The notes beneath the pieces are model-generated. The model was not told the DNA's origin and did not search any database. It was given only the letters and a program-made list of their open reading frames with translations. A DNA stretch of 64,000 bases. Source: Zygaena filipendulae. Lineage: Eukaryota; Arthropoda; Insecta; Lepidoptera; Zygaenidae. Made by a program: the position numbers and the translations under genes. Below, piece by piece: positions 1 through 13,459 of this stretch; position 1 is the first letter of the stretch, and every line of letters begins with the position of its first letter. The DNA is taken from positions 3,328,501 to 3,392,500 of the forward strand of contig OU015659.1 of the NCBI GenBank assembly GCA_907165275.2, read 5' to 3'.

Positions 1-913
1 TATGTGCAGTAAAACCCGGTGGAATGTAAACGGGAATTTATAATCATTCCAATACTTTTTACGATATCTACTAGCTTTCCGTCTGCCATATGTGTATCCT
101 AGCCCATAATAATAATGGCTACTTTATAGTAAGTAACATGACTCAAAATTATTAATAAAATCGGTAAAAAGAATATTTGAAATTTAACTTTATGTGTATT
201 TTATTGGTTAATAACATCCTGATAACATATCGAATCCTTGACTTTTTTGGTTATCTCGTTTATAATATCAAACCAAAAGAAGCGTCTCGAGTTCTTATGA
301 GAGAGAATATTGTAAATACGAAATTAATTTCTTAAAAATTATCAAATGAAATTTTATCTTGATCATCCACGGAGTGTATTTTTTCAATATAAGTATATAT
401 ATAAATGCAGAGGGTTTAGAAATTGGAAACATTTTTATTTGAACTAAGCAAGTACCGATATATGTACCTTCTAATTTTATAAATAGAAAAGGTGTATTTT
501 TTTGTTTATAGAAAGTAATCTCTGGAATTACGGATCCGATTTCAAAATTTGAAAAATAAAAACTGATACGTAATAAAGTGACAAGTAGGAAGGTGTATTG
601 AGTGTATCGACGCGTACCTACTATACTACTCGTATCTACTTAACCTCCACCTGTTAACTTGTTACAATTTACAAACCATATTAAACAAGGGCAACCCAAC
701 AACTCCATAAATACGAAGCGCCTTGAAACTTGATATAATTAGAAACGTCTCACGCTATCAAATCAGATCTCGCATCTTTCAACGAGGTGTCTCGACAACA
801 AGTTGGTGAGTTTGTTCGTCTTGCAGTTGTCAGCGACGATATGGATCGTGTCGGGCCGCACAAGTAAGATCTTTCTGATAAAGTTGACACCCGTACCCAG
901 TAACTTATACAGT
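1..913. other. non-coding, no recognised feature
   Basis: AT-rich sequence. A short splice-like segment (acceptor TCTTGCAG near 826, donor GTAAGA at 864) is not supported by anything else. Confidence 0.5.
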
Positions 914-1130
914 GCTAGCTGGTGCCCGCGGGTTTACCCGCGTGAAATTCCTAAAAATGTATATAACCATGGACCATTAATCCATATTTTAACTAAGGTA
1001 TTTTTCCCGACACCAGATTTCGATGAAACAATACCTGTATGTTGCCCCAAGCTAATTTTAATCTAGGTACCTGTGAAAACCGCTTGAAAATCCGTTCAGT
1101 AGTTTCGGAAATTAGCATAAATAGAGAGCA
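914..1130 (-). mobile_element. Helitron-like element, degenerate
   Basis: Starts GCTAGCTGGTGCCCGCGGGTTTACCCGCG, the reverse of the hairpin plus CTAG end. The remainder fits the family only loosely (AAATCCGTTCAGTAGTTT near 1090). Confidence 0.5.
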
Positions 1131-1198
1131 AGAAAAAAAAATGTGTTTTTGTTACTCTATTATTATTGCTCCCTTTCAATTTTCATTAACATATTCAA

Positions 1199-1500
1199 TT
1201 AGCTGTTCCCCACGGTCACATTACATTTCGCGCGGGAATTCCGGGATGAAAGTACTCTATGCCCGTCTCTATACCCCTGACAATTATGCAAAATTTCATG
1301 ACGATCGAGCACTTTTTCCGGCACTTCAAAAAACTATCTTCATATTTCAACCAATTTTAACACAAAACGTTGACAAATTATTTACCCAAACCCTCCTCAT
1401 GAATCACTCTATCTAGTCTATCTATTGGCGAAAACCACATGAAAATCCGTTTAGTAGTTTTTGAGTTTATCGCGAACAGACAGAGTTACAGACGTTGCGG
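1199..1500 (-). mobile_element. Helitron-like composite
   Basis: Begins TTAGCTGTTCCCCACGG, then GCGGGAATTCCGGGATGAAA and ACCCCTGACAATTATG. From about 1385 a second subfamily segment follows (CTCATGAATCACTCTATC, AAATCCGTTTAGTAG), as in the 11727 element. Confidence 0.5.
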
Positions 1501-2379
1501 AAGACTTTGTTGAATAAAAATGTTGTGATGTACAGACACGCAAATTCTAAGTTTTTATTATATGTACTTATGAGTTATAGATTTAGATGCAAACGAGACT
1601 AGTAGTCAAGCAGGTTAGCAAATATTATTCCATGCTTTACAGATCGAATCACTAATTGCATTTAGCTACTGGTCATAACGTGCATGACATGTCCGGAGAC
1701 TAATAACACCAAGAGCAGAAGTTAACTGTATGTAATCTGTTAGCATTTCTGATTTAATAACCTCATCAAAATAGTTTTGGCGGGAATCGAAGATGTCGGT
1801 TGCGACATTTTATTTTCGGGTAGATAAAAATTGCTAAAATTAATTTTGTTATGGTTTATGATGCTGTTACGGGACGGTATCTAATTGTTGAAGTGGCAGT
1901 ATTTATGTGCGGAAGATATGACGTTTCCAGCTGAATTCTTCTGTTTTCTCTTAAGAGCTCTCCATGGTTTGAGGTTTGTAATTGCAAAACGTATACAACG
2001 CTCAGACGAAATAAAAATAAAAACAGATATACAATATACATTCATTTAATTGGAAACTGACTAAAAATGTATTACATACGAAAGTTCATAAGAAGAAAAA
2101 GAAAGAACCACATAAAACTATGAAGAATAGTTAAATAATACAAATCAGGACATTCCATAACCAGAAACACACTATACATAGATAATAATATGTGTTAAAC
2201 AGGAACAAATTGGAAAGTGTGAATCAATTCATCTATGTTAAGCAACCCGTCAGCAGCAATAAAGCGGCATATTACTACGTCTACTTGTCGAGGGAACCCA
2301 CCTTCATGTCCCAGTCATTGTTTATTGATATTGATATACACTTAAAGAAATTCATATGAAAAACTATAATAATACATTA

Positions 2380-2469
2380 TAATTACCAATGGTAATATAC
2401 ATAGATCACTTACCATCAGGTGTACCATTTGCCCGTTTGCCCTCTATAACATAAAAAAAAAAAAAAAAA
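2380..2469 (+). mobile_element. retroposon fragment with A17 tail
   Basis: CACTTACCATCAGG then GTTTGCCCTCTATAACAT followed by 17 A. This string is common in lepidopteran repeats and the A-run suggests retroposition. Confidence 0.4.
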
Positions 2470-2950
2470 CTCGAAACAATTATGAGAGAAGAAACATTTG
2501 GTAAAGCAACGCGAAAGAATTTGTAGAACTACATATACCTACTCGAAAAATTTTTAGGAGAAAATACTAATAAAATTTTTAATTACCTGGCACCTGGGAT
2601 ACCTTTCATCCAAAAAAAGTACCGTTATCATTTAAAAAAATTTACACTGACGCGATCAGTCATAGGCATCAGTTAGTCAAATATAATGCCCAAACTTGGA
2701 TGACACTCAAAAAACTATCTTTAATTACAATAGTAATCATGCTTGGACATTATCGCGAAAGCATGTACCTGTTTTTAATACAATATACTTATTGGGCATG
2801 GGCATGGGTCAGATAAATCAAAACGTATCTAAAATCCGATTTCATTCAAAAATCCGTTCGTATCGATATCAAAATTAGAAAATCCGTTTTTAGAAAGCCA
2901 AATCAACTTCGTAACAAACCGATGAATGATAAATGAAAACTACTAATCAA

Positions 2951-3051
2951 TACCAAAATCCAAATTCGCGCAAATGAAAAGCGATACCTACCAAAATCCA
3001 AATCCATACAAATGAAAACCGATAACAAAATCCAAATCTACACAAATCTGC
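2951..3051 (+). repeat. 38-bp minisatellite, about 2.6 copies
   Basis: Units begin TACCAAAATCCAAAT at 2951 and 2989, with a partial third from 3027. Units differ at a few positions. Confidence 0.7.
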
Positions 3052-3119
3052 ATATTAACTACTTATTATGACATACCTATAGCTATACTAAACACCCAGC
3101 CTCAAAGTAAACACAAATC

Positions 3120-3215
3120 CACGTAAATTTTTGCCTTGATGTTGAGATAGAACCCGCGACAACTGGCGTAGCAGTTAAAAGTTCACTTACCAGCTTACCA
3201 CTACACTATAGGTGC
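3120..3215 (-). mobile_element. tRNA-like SINE fragment
   Basis: The - strand reads TAGTGTAGTGGTAAGC and, about 50 bases later, GGGTTCTATCTC, resembling degenerate A and B boxes. Confidence 0.4.
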
Positions 3216-4189
3216 TGCCATAGTAAAATACTGTACTGTTAAACTACTCATGGCGATGACTGTACCACAGATAATATAATACTACTGTACTCACGTTTTA
3301 ACCGAACTTAGTGAATCCCCTGTGCGGTCTGAATCACATGAGAAAAACAAACACGCTAATCCATAAACAAACATCGGGCCAAGGCATTGTTTAAAAGAGA
3401 ACGCGTGCGGTTTTTTTTTCATTGTTCTATTTCTTTTATTAAACTTTAAAAGTAACCAAGAACCAAGTAAAATTCTAATTTTAAAATTGTATGGCTATAC
3501 GCATGGAGTCTGGAGATGCAAGCATCACTATATTTTATACAGTGGAAAACGGTTTCCGGCGTGTAAGATTTCGAAGACCATGCATTTAGATTTTAGACAC
3601 ACTCTAGGTAGGTACTCAAAAAGTCTAATGTCTAAAAAAAACAACAGAATAGCATCGTCCGTGTACCCGTATGATTCAAGAATCTCGTGTCAAAAGACAA
3701 AGTCCTCTTTAGAAGGGAGCTTCGGTTGACCCTTTTAAGAAGTAAACTTGAAAGCAGTTCAGAACAAATAAAAATTATTTTGGCTTTATCCGCGGGTAGG
3801 CACAAACCTTTTATGTAGAGTTTGCAAAAATCAGATAAAAAAATAAAAATAATTCAATGCATTAAAGCGTTTCAAGATACCTGTATCTAACTGAAAAATT
3901 TCGCGGACAAAAACACTAGATCACTAAAAATAGGAATTTGATAACATAACATATTGATTGAACATATTGTTATTATGCAATATATTTTTACCAAGATTAG
4001 AAATCGAACAAAGCAGAAGATTCGGTAACAGAGTTCGACGATTATTGGCAATTCATTTAACGGTGCGTACAGAGTATAGACTACATAACAAAACATGTTA
4101 TATAAGTTTCAGATAGTGTGGACACTGAATGTTATATAACATAATCCACTATAATCTACTTCACAACACACAGATTCACTTGACATAAA

Positions 4190-4368
4190 GCTAAGCTATA
4201 GGCTTGTGTCGTGGAAATCAAGCAACCTTGGTATATACTACATACACGCCCAGACTGGAAAATGGAACCTTGTGTTCATCATACAAAGTCCACCCCCACC
4301 GGGAATCGAACCTGGAACCCCTTGATTAGCGGGCAGGCATGGTGACCTACTGCGCCAATTGGGTCATA
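4190..4368 (-). mobile_element. tRNA-derived SINE
   Basis: The - strand head has an A-box-like TGGCGCAGTAGG and a B box GGTTCGATTCC with tRNA spacing, followed by an unrelated body (GGACTTTGTATGATGAACAC...). It is a retroposed tRNA-like head, not a functional tRNA gene. Confidence 0.7.
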
Positions 4369-4371
4369 CAT

Positions 4372-6979
4372 GTTCCATAACTAATTAGTCTGGTTAGTTT
4401 TTTTGTTTTTCTTTTTTATTTAAAAGTACAACAGTCGTTGCCGCAGCTAGTAAAACGTCCTACCAGCGATGAGGTTGTGCATTGTTATTCTAATGTATAC
4501 ATTCTTGTTTTATGTTGCAATGTTGAATAACAATGTGGCCGTGTTATATAACACAAGTTATCTAACATAGAACCCTAAGCTCCCAAATTATAATACCTAC
4601 TCTCTCAAACTAATATTGTTTTTCTGCCTGTACTGTATGATTATTTAATGTCCACCAGCTTAGGTGAGTTAAAACTTTCTGTCCCCATTCTTGGGACTGC
4701 GTCTCGTCACGGTATTAGGCCCCTGATATATAATTCAGCGTACAAAAGAGGCAAGTGAAAAGCTTTTTGTTACGGTCGCTCTCAAAATGTAGATCCTATT
4801 AAAAACACCTGTGGCCGGTATGTCGAAGACTTCGAATATACCTGTACGATTCCTAATAAATACGCTGTTTTACCAAGACCATGGAGACGACAACGACATC
4901 GACGTATTAAACAAATAGAGTTAGTCGTAAAGAGGTACCCCCTCCTTTCCTAAGCCGATAGTACCCCTTAAGGATCAATACCTATACTCTTTTTCTGTCA
5001 AAAGTCAATTAAATCTTAACATTATCGGAAAAAAATTCTCTCTATTTCTTTCTATTCTCACATTTGAAGTCATTATGCGAGGTCAGGAATTAATAAACAT
5101 AAAAACAAAGTATCCTCCTTTTGATTTCAAGATTTTATAGATAAAAAAGCCATATGGAAAACAAAACGGAAATACACTGTTAATTCGTACGAAAAATATT
5201 GCAAAAGCCAGCAAAGACAAACAGTAATATTTTCTCATAATATGCGCTTGCATTTTTGCAGAATAACAAATATTGATATTTTCTTCTCTGTGTTGCGAGC
5301 TGTTTTTATTATCTTCATTCCTTTACTTGTAATAACTTTGACCAACAACCGCATAAGGACTTGTTTGTGAAACTGATTTGTGTCTTCTTCACAACATTTT
5401 TTTTTTTCAAGAAGAAATCTTATTTACTATAGCGAATTGAAACGCGTAAATAAAGTTTTTTTGTTCATATCGCGGCGGTCGTAACAGCCAGACGACGAAA
5501 ATATTCGATAAATGAAATAGGAAAGCACCTTCACACGTCACTGAGTGGATATAAGAGGAAATGGTCTACGACAGACCCGACATCGCTCATGCAGGGTCGT
5601 ATAACTCAGGCGTCGAGTAGGGCTGCGACGAGACAAAAAGTTTCGATATCGATAGTCAATATCAATGAATAAAATGATGAATTAATTCTACTAGACTTCT
5701 AGATGAAATTTTCAATGAAGCTTAGCTTAGCTTAGCTTATATTTTAAATCCACACAAATGAGATTAACGGAAACGAAGTCGTGGGAAAAGGCTAATTAAA
5801 TAAGAAGTTTCATAATAAACGTCAAAATTGTCATAAAATAAATTTAAGGTCATCCATTTTATAGATATCTAATATAATTTTATTTATTAAATTAACTAGT
5901 TAGTTTAACTACCTATGGAAACTCCACAACACTAACTTAATAATTAAGATTCACAATAGGAAATAATAAAACTTTAAATTGGCACAAGGCACCCTGTATC
6001 GATAGGCAGGCTCGGTCAACACTAGACAGCATGACGTCGGTAATTCAATCCGGTCAAGAAGGGAGAGCGCTTATTACCGCGCCCTTACATACATTACACC
6101 TCTCTCTAGCGTCGACTGGGTTATATCGGCCATGACTTTCGCTTGACGACCGCCCCCAGCCGTCATAAATTCTCTTCTTCAAAAGTACCCGCCCTAATTA
6201 AGTTGGGATACTTCTGAATATTTCAAACGTGCTACTGCGACTCTCATTCCACACAATAGCCCTTTTGAAGCTGTATGAACTGTAATTACACGGGAGGCAC
6301 ATATATCAAAGGATACAGTGAGTACACAGGAAGATATAAGTATATTATATACAGAAACCTTTTACATTTTAGGGTTCATATTATCCTTCAAGTAATTAAT
6401 GAAAAAAAACTTAATTAGAAGCACCTAGAGAAAAGAATAAAATACATCGCGTAGTACAGTACAGTAATAAAAAAACATCGCGTTCAAGTCCCGCGTAATT
6501 TTACATAGTATAAGAATAAAATATTTATGAAAAATAGAATTTGATTAAAATTTGATTTTAGATAAGTTCATTATGCGCTTAGGTAACAACTTCCATATCA
6601 CCGGCGAAGTATGGAACAACTTGAATGAACGGGTCTCCAATCGCAAGCAGCTCTTTGAACTTTTATCGCAATATTTCCGCTTCTTATATTTTGCAATCGA
6701 TAACAACATTTTCGCCGAGGGTGACAGAAAGTATTACAAGCGACGCGGTGTAAAAGGTGCTAACTTCAACAACATTTTTCATTACGATAAAACTTGGAAG
6801 ACCGTTTCAATTTATCGACTGTCACGGCTGCTATTGATGGGGCGGCACTAATTGATCAATAGGCTATTTTGTTGGGTTGCTATCCGTCTAAGAATATTGT
6901 AAAGAAGCTCAATTTATGGACATATTCAAATGACAATTTTAATAAGTTGATAATAATGATAATCAGACAGTAATCTCTC
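4372..6979. other. non-coding stretch
   Basis: AT-rich, with a short AGCTT run near 5716 and a CG-richer patch at about 6010-6180. No gene or recognised transposon found. The 99-codon frame at 6552-6851 has no family likeness. Confidence 0.45.
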
Positions 6980-7240
6980 TATAAATCTTGTCAGCTCTGC
7001 TCGTTTTCTTTGTGTTGTGTTCTCGTTCGTCCGACGAGACGCAAAGCGACGCCGTCGCGTCGCACACATTAGGCCCCCTGTGATATGCGAGCGGCTTCAA
7101 ATAGGTAAAAGGTTTTCAACATCTGCTCCCCTGTGCAATATTAAAAGATGTACCGAGTGGGTGCGAGTTTATAAAAAAAATGCGAGTGGAAGTGGAGTGC
7201 GACGCCATAACACAGAGTGGAATGTGTACGTATAGGAGTA
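6980..7240 (+). promoter_or_regulatory. TATA box with CG-rich downstream segment
   Basis: TATAAAT at 6980-6986 is followed by a CG-richer stretch (GTCCGACGAGACGC, GACGCCGTCGCGTCGC) unlike its surroundings. It could be a core promoter with a 5' UTR, but no linked exon was found. Confidence 0.22.
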
Positions 7241-7822
7241 TTACAAGCTCTTCCATCAAGTGCAAGCAGTTGCCCTTAATCTTTTTTAAGGAGGCTATAT
7301 TCAGCTCAATTGCTTACTGAAGCAATTTTTTACGTTCCAATTAGTTCCAATGCTCGAAAAGTTTGAAACAAAACATACTGGGGTTTATTGTATAAGTGTA
7401 AGTAGGTACTTACCTACTTTATTCAAATCTAGCTTGCCACCCACGACTGCGCCTGCGTGGTGCTTGGAAGTGCGCTACAGGTGCGATTAAACTTTAATTT
7501 TCAAATTAAGTATATATTATAACTCCTCTTTTCTTGAACCGATTGCGATGCGATAAAACAAAGCCTATTTTGAAGTTAAGACTGTTAAAAAGGCCACTGC
7601 AAAAACGCCAATACCCTGTTTAATTGTTTTTTATGATGCTGAAACTTGATAATATATATTTACCTATCTATACCAAGTTGGTCAAATAGTGAATAAACTT
7701 TTATGCCAATAAATTAAAGGATTCTCGAGAATGCCGAAAAAATAAAACTGCGACCAGCAGATAAATAGTCAACAACTACAACAAAAACAACAACAACAAA
7801 ATATAGTCTAGTAAATAATATT

Positions 7823-7924
7823 GTAAATGAAGATCCCTTTGTACGTATGTACGTACGATGTAAATGAAGACCCCTTTGTACGTATGTACGTACGATGTAA
7901 ATAAAGACTCCTTTGTACGTATGT
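7823..7924 (+). repeat. 37-bp minisatellite, about 2.75 copies
   Basis: Units start GTAAATGAAGA at 7823 and 7860, and GTAAATAAAGA at 7897. Each contains TTTGTACGTATGTACGTACG. Confidence 0.8.
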
Positions 7925-8045
7925 TTCTATCAAATCTCATGTCAAATATTCTCAGACCTACCAAATATCCACAAAAAAGTTCATAAAAATCGGTCAAGGC
8001 GTTTCGGAGGAGTTCGATAACAAACACTGTGAGTCACAGTAGGCT
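7925..8045 (+). mobile_element. non-LTR retrotransposon tail-like fragment
   Basis: TTCATAAAAATCGGTCAAGG then CGTTTCGGAGGAGTT resembles the 3' tail of RTE-type LINEs in Lepidoptera. Identification from memory, short match only. Confidence 0.35.
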
Positions 8046-8104
8046 ATTTTTTATTACCCTTTTTTATAAGGTAGCTAGCTACCTATCTCCAGAATTTTAT
8101 TTAT

Positions 8105-8184
8105 ATTTTTTGGAATTTTTTCTTTGGAGTGCCTGCGGGAATGCAAAAACTCACGCGGGTTACACCGCGGGGCACAGCTAACTA
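8105..8184 (+). mobile_element. Helitron-like 3' fragment
   Basis: CACGCGGGTTACACCGCGGGGCACAGCTAA keeps the terminal hairpin. The end is CTAA instead of CTAG. Confidence 0.5.
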
Positions 8185-9419
8185 TCTAGGTATTCAGATA
8201 ATAGACAAACTAGATATTAGTTTGTTTTTTACTTTTTACCCAGATTCAGAGTTTCATAAAAATGTCATATCAGAAAATGGCATCGAAACCAATAAAATTG
8301 TCACTAATTTTGATATTATACAATATCCAACAAAATCGTATTTAAACCTACGACATAAAGCTGTTTTTCTTTGAAACTACTAATTACTAACCGAAAACAC
8401 CCATACCTACCTGTACTAATAAATAAGATTTTTGGAGAACGTTTTTACATATCTGTGTATCTTGGGTACGAGGTAGGTATTATATGTACGTAGGTACTGT
8501 TTATATTATATTTCTAAAATCGTTATTGTTAACAGTTATTTAATCTCAACATTGGGTGTATTTGAGAGAGACGGCGAACCACAGAATTAAATCAGCAGAG
8601 GTTTTGTCTACTTAAAAATAGCCACAAACGAGACGCGGCAACTTCCTCAAATCCAATTACTGACGCGGAACTCCGGAAATTCTAAACCGATTAAACAGAA
8701 TCGAAAACGTTAAGCACTTCACGAAATTTCGGGTGATCCCACGACCAATGTCGGACCTTATTCCTTGGGTACTGGGTTCGATTTTTTATAAGCAACAAAA
8801 ATCATTAAGTAGTCAAATACCTACATCTAATATAGAATTTGTCTGGAAATTATGTTTGCCGGATAATACCTTATTTCGCATGCGACGCAAACAAGATACG
8901 GTAATTGGGAAACTTATAAACTTTCGTGTCACGGGCGATGGACAATCATCATCACTTCGGTCACAGGAAAATTGAGAAGCGATATAAAAGTTTTCTTTTA
9001 AAAATAATATTGGTTCTTAAAAGCGTTAGAAATTATAAAGTTCTAAGATTAGCAGTTTGATTTTCCGGATGTATTTTAACTATATGTGCATATAATTGAA
9101 ATTCCGATCAAAACCGAAACACGATTAAGTACGTACCTACCACAAATTTTCTCGAAAAAAAAAAAATTAGCTTGTTTTTGCAATTTCCAGGAGGTTTGTT
9201 TTTATTTAGCTCAGAAGGTTATTTTAACGCTCGCGCTATTAACACGAATATTTTTTGTTAATTTTTGCCTCGAATACTTATTGGAACGGCTATACGGATT
9301 ATAGTCCCTTTAGCTTAGGGAATATCAGTTACCTACTTTCATGCCGGAAAACGTAAAATCCCAAAGGTACTATCCAGAAAATTACGCGAATTTAATGGCT
9401 AGGACCACAGTGAATGGAA

Positions 9420-9616
9420 TCCTTACTATTATGCGAAAGTGAGTTATTGTTTGTTTGTTATACTTTCACGTCTCGACGGCTCAACTGATCATTATGAAAT
9501 TTTTAATACCTATACGCATTATCAGGAGCACAGAGAAGGACATAGGGTACTCTTTGTCCCGGAATTCTCGCGGAAACTCCGAAATTAACGCGCGTGAAAC
9601 CGCGAGGAACAGCTAG
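9420..9616 (+). mobile_element. Helitron-like element, complete
   Basis: Starts TCCTTACTATTATGCG after A. Ends with hairpin CGCGTGAAACCGCG and CTAG before T. Confidence 0.75.
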
Positions 9617-10341
9617 TGTTTTATAAAAATACTACCTACCTACTCGTGTAATTAGGTATATGTAGATATGTAAATTTTAACTAACATTGCACTCTACTAA
9701 GATAGAGCAAGCCACACAAAACTTGTGCATAAACAGAGTCATGACGTTTATAAGAACAATATAAAGTTTAGGGTCCAAGAACACATTGTAATTTACCTAT
9801 AACAAAATGGAACTACGGCAAGACGGATGACTCCAGACGCCCATATTGTGGTCGCTCGTGATACACTGTCACGACTCGAAAGTGACAACTTTGGAGTACT
9901 ATCGTCGGCAAAAGTTGCTATTGTTCCAAAAGAAACATAATAAACATGTGACAAACAAAAAGAAAGAACATAGCAAAAGGCGGTCCTATTTGCCACAGGT
10001 AATCTTTTCAAAGCAACCAAACAAAGGAAGGTCATAGAGAACAGAACTGTAGTTGAAACGGGAAGCGGGTGCATGCATGGTGGGTGCACAACGTAATATT
10101 TTGGATTCGATTAGTTATCCTTTAACCCATTAAATTTCTTTAAATATTTTCAATGTACGGATACACCAAGTCAGTCTAGTTTTATAAATATGTACCTATA
10201 AATATAGACGTATAAACTATATAGGTGTCACGTTCTTAACTAAACTACAATAAACACAAAATACTAAAATTATATGTATATTGTATACGTAAATACGTGA
10301 TCCCACACCATTCTCGTGGAAACCAAGCAAATGTCATAATT

Positions 10342-10576
10342 GGACATAGATAAGCAATAGTGTGTTAACCCACATTGGAGAAATTTTGAGTAAATCATGT
10401 TTTAAAAGTATAGCGCCATTTTGTGTCAACATTTTTTATGTTCAATATTTAGTTTCATATTTAAGCAATGTATTAAGGTAAACACATAATTAATAAATGT
10501 TCCCTAACTCTCAATAAATCGTTCTGAATCAATAACTTAATTTTGAGGGTTAACATGTTATTGCTTATCTGCGTCC
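10342..10576. mobile_element. MITE with 4-bp target duplication, copy 1
   Basis: Ends GGACATAGATAAGCAATA / TTGCTTATCTGCGTCC are inverted repeats that continue into TGTTAACC. Flanked by AATT on both sides (10338-10341, 10577-10580). Interior is AT-rich with no coding potential. Two more copies, at 61471 and 62983, lie in UTP20 introns. Confidence 0.85.
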
Positions 10577-11726
10577 AATTAAACTTGTCAAAGTTTACGT
10601 GCGTGAATATACAAATCAGCATAATGATATCCGTTAGGAGCAATTGATTTCACTTTTGATGCTTCTGGTTGGTACTGTCGTGGCGTGACTTGCGCTTCTT
10701 ATTAACAACATTGTTGCAACTTTTTGTACATACTAGTCACAATCCAGACATGAACTTAAATCTAAATTACATTCATAAAGATCAAGCTAACGAAAGCATG
10801 TTTAAAACAAGGTGCGAAGCGTAGGAATAAGTTTCAATTTTGAATGTTGTTGCATTTTTACACAAGACTGTTTAGAATTACCTAATTACCTCCTTTTTTA
10901 AAGTACCCACGGGAGCGGGAAATATTTTTGTTTTGATAATCAATTAATATTACTTGCATCAGACAAAGCCACGGCGATGCATGGCCTCGTTCAGCGAGTT
11001 ATACCTACATATTTCATAGGAGAACGAAGAAGATGTTTCAATTATTGTACAACTGACTGACTGTATAAGATGATGAGTTGAACGAGTTATGAAACTCGGC
11101 TTCAGAATACGAACTTATTGATTGAATTGCGAAAACTGTCAACAGTGCTTGTTCAAGCTCCATCTTAGGTCTGTGCTCTTGAGGACCTCCTCAGTATCTT
11201 GTACCTACACAAGCTGCGAGCTCTCAACTTCCCATAACTAGTGGATGAATATTAATTTCCGAAACCTTATTTGCATAAGGTATTTGAAACGAGCACGCCC
11301 GCCGCGACTCGCTCCGTGATCTTGAACTCGAAGGGCAAGCCAAGCCATTGTCTCGTTGTGCCATAGAACACGAACGGATGAACTCTTAGGCGAGTTTTTT
11401 TTTTTATTCAATTGATTTTTTTACAACTCTTCCTCTTGACGTTTACCTTCTGGCCTTCATCACAATGAGTTTAAATATTTTAAAAACTCTTCGTAACTCA
11501 TTAGTTATATTTATTGTTTAAAACATGATTTTGATTTAGGTAGCGCCATCTGTTGTTAAGTAGGAAAGCAAATACTCATTTTCATTGGCTGAAAACACGG
11601 ACAAAACGACGTTTTCTAAAAATGAAGCCTAGCTAGATCGATTACCTAATCGCCCCCGAAATCCCCTGCATACTAAATTTCATGAAAATCGTTGGCGCCG
11701 TTTCCGAGAGTCAGATTATAGACATA

Positions 11727-11915
11727 CTAGCTGACCCGTGCGGTTTTATACGCGGTAATTTCGGAGTTCCCGCGGGAATTCCAGGATAAAATATAGTTAT
11801 AAACCTTCCTCATGAATCACTGTATCTATTGGTGAAAACCGCATCAAAATCCGTTGCGTAGTTACATAGCGATATAGGGACAGAGAAAGTGACTTTATTT
11901 TATATTAAGTAGTGA
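11727..11915 (-). mobile_element. Helitron-like element, second subfamily
   Basis: The + strand starts CTAGCTGACCCGTGCGG and ends TTAAGTAGTGA between A and T. The same subfamily in + orientation is at 48025. It follows a tail-like sequence (AAATTTCATGAAAATCGTTGG, 11670-11715) resembling an RTE-type LINE 3' end. Confidence 0.7.
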
Positions 11916-12375
11916 TACAAGAATTGCTCGTAGGTAGTAGATTTTATTGAATAAGTAATTAAAATTAGTATTTACTATTTATACATATGACAAAGTTTTT
12001 TGAAAGATATCAACTAACGTTAGGTGACGTCAGCAGCAAATTCCAAGTATCTTGGATATATTTTGGTATATCAACGACACAGATAGATACATAACCTTTT
12101 AAACCTTTTAATATTGATACAAGTTTAGACACACTGACGTTAAAGGAACGTGAAAGAAACTTCGGAGGCAGGTTGCGATGTCGCTGATAATTCACAACAG
12201 AAACGCAAACACAAAACCAGAGCCGAAGACTGCTTTTGTCTAAGGAGGCAGATTAATTAACATTTGATTCCACACTAATATCTAGATAAATACGCTTGTA
12301 TCTTTAAAACTATGGTAACGCTTAGGTAGGTACAACATACATAATCCATGACTACACTACCATACCATATAGGTA

Positions 12376-12680
12376 CAAATATTATAAATGCAACAGTAAC
12401 TCTTTCTGTTACCTACTTTTTCCCGCCTCAAACCAGTCATCATGAAATATTGAAAACACGTTGACAAGAGTACAGAAAAGGACATAGCGTTGCCCAAGTG
12501 CTTGATTCCAATTATGGTCGATTGGCCATTCAAGCACTTGGGCTTTTTTCCCTGGAATTCCCGCAGGAACTCCGAAATTAGCGCGGGTAAAACGGCATGA
12601 ACTTTTGCATACACATTGTCAGGGGTACAGAAGAGGAAATAGGGTACTTTTATCCCGAAATTCCCGCGGGAACTCATGAC
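12376..12680 (+). mobile_element. Helitron-like element carrying a hairpin insert
   Basis: Contains ATATTATAAATGCAAC, AGTACAGAAAAGGACATAG and the GGAATTCCCGCAGGAACTCC part. Inside is an inverted pair (12492-12543, 14-base arms GCCCAAGTGCTTGA). The 3' portion is partly duplicated (12600-12680) and lacks the usual CTAG. Confidence 0.6.
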
Positions 12681-12694
12681 GGACTTGAATGCAG

Positions 12695-12787
12695 AACCGA
12701 GTGTTCATCACATAAAGTTCACCCTTATCAAAAATCGAACTGGGCACCTCTTGATTTGCTGGAAGGTTGATTAGGTACTACGACCGA
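12695..12787 (-). mobile_element. tRNA-derived SINE, degenerate copy
   Basis: Resembles the head and neck of the 4190 SINE: GTGTTCATCACATAAAGTTCA, AAAATCGAACTGG and CTTGATTTGCTGG on the + strand. Many substitutions. Confidence 0.55.
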
Positions 12788-13144
12788 AAGATGATTCACG
12801 ATGGAACCTCCGATTGCGCGAATACTCCCTCAGTCCCAGATTGATAAGCAAGTATTTTCGATTTTCCCACAGTCCCACAGTCCGTCCCCACGTGGTCGTG
12901 GGTTGAAATTACACGACAAGCCGGCTCTCTCTCATTATCATTGGAATCAGCGAGCCACTCGCACAATCGGTTTGCAAGCAACACCCACTGTGTCTTTGTC
13001 GTTATTATTATTGTTTTCTGCAGTCAGTGAAATGCGATGCTTTCTTCGCCAGATAGTAAGAGTGGTTGCATTAGCGAAGATTTAATAATCAAATATATTT
13101 AGGTACATTCATAAATATAATAAAACCTTGTGTTCTTCCGTACA

Positions 13145-13459
13145 TAGAATGTGGACTAATTTTTATTTTTTAGTCCGTCTTGTAGATTATTAAAAAATAT
13201 TGGACACGTATTTTTTCCTTTTTTTACGTAATCATAAAATAACGGCGAAATATTGAGTTGAAATTTCTTGTGACGTCACTATTCTGACAGTTTGTATGGC
13301 GGTTTTGCGGTTAGTGACGTCACGACCTCTTCATCCTAAACTTTAATGCGCTTTATCTCTGTATATTTTAATTTATTTAAAAAAGCAAAAAATACGTGTC
13401 TATTGTTTTTTATTTTCTAACTGACGAATTTTGATTTTCAAAAGTAGTCCACATCCCTA
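13145..13459 (+). mobile_element. TA-target MITE, GGATGTGGACTA family
   Basis: Left end TAGAATGTGGACTAATTTT, right end AAAGTAGTCCACATCCCTA, TA at both sides. The centre carries two TGACGTCA palindromes facing each other across a (T/C)TGACAG...CGGTTAGTGACG stretch. Related copies are at 24336 and 28158. Confidence 0.75.

Noticed and set aside
827..864. possible small exon between TCTTGCAG and GTAAGA
   Set aside because: Short, with no partner exons and no conserved peptide.
4296..4368. functional tRNA gene on the - strand
   Set aside because: A and B boxes are present but no cloverleaf with paired acceptor stem is visible, and a SINE body follows.
6552..6851. 99-codon frame on the + strand
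   Set aside because: No recognisable domain, no splice context, and composition like the surrounding non-coding DNA.
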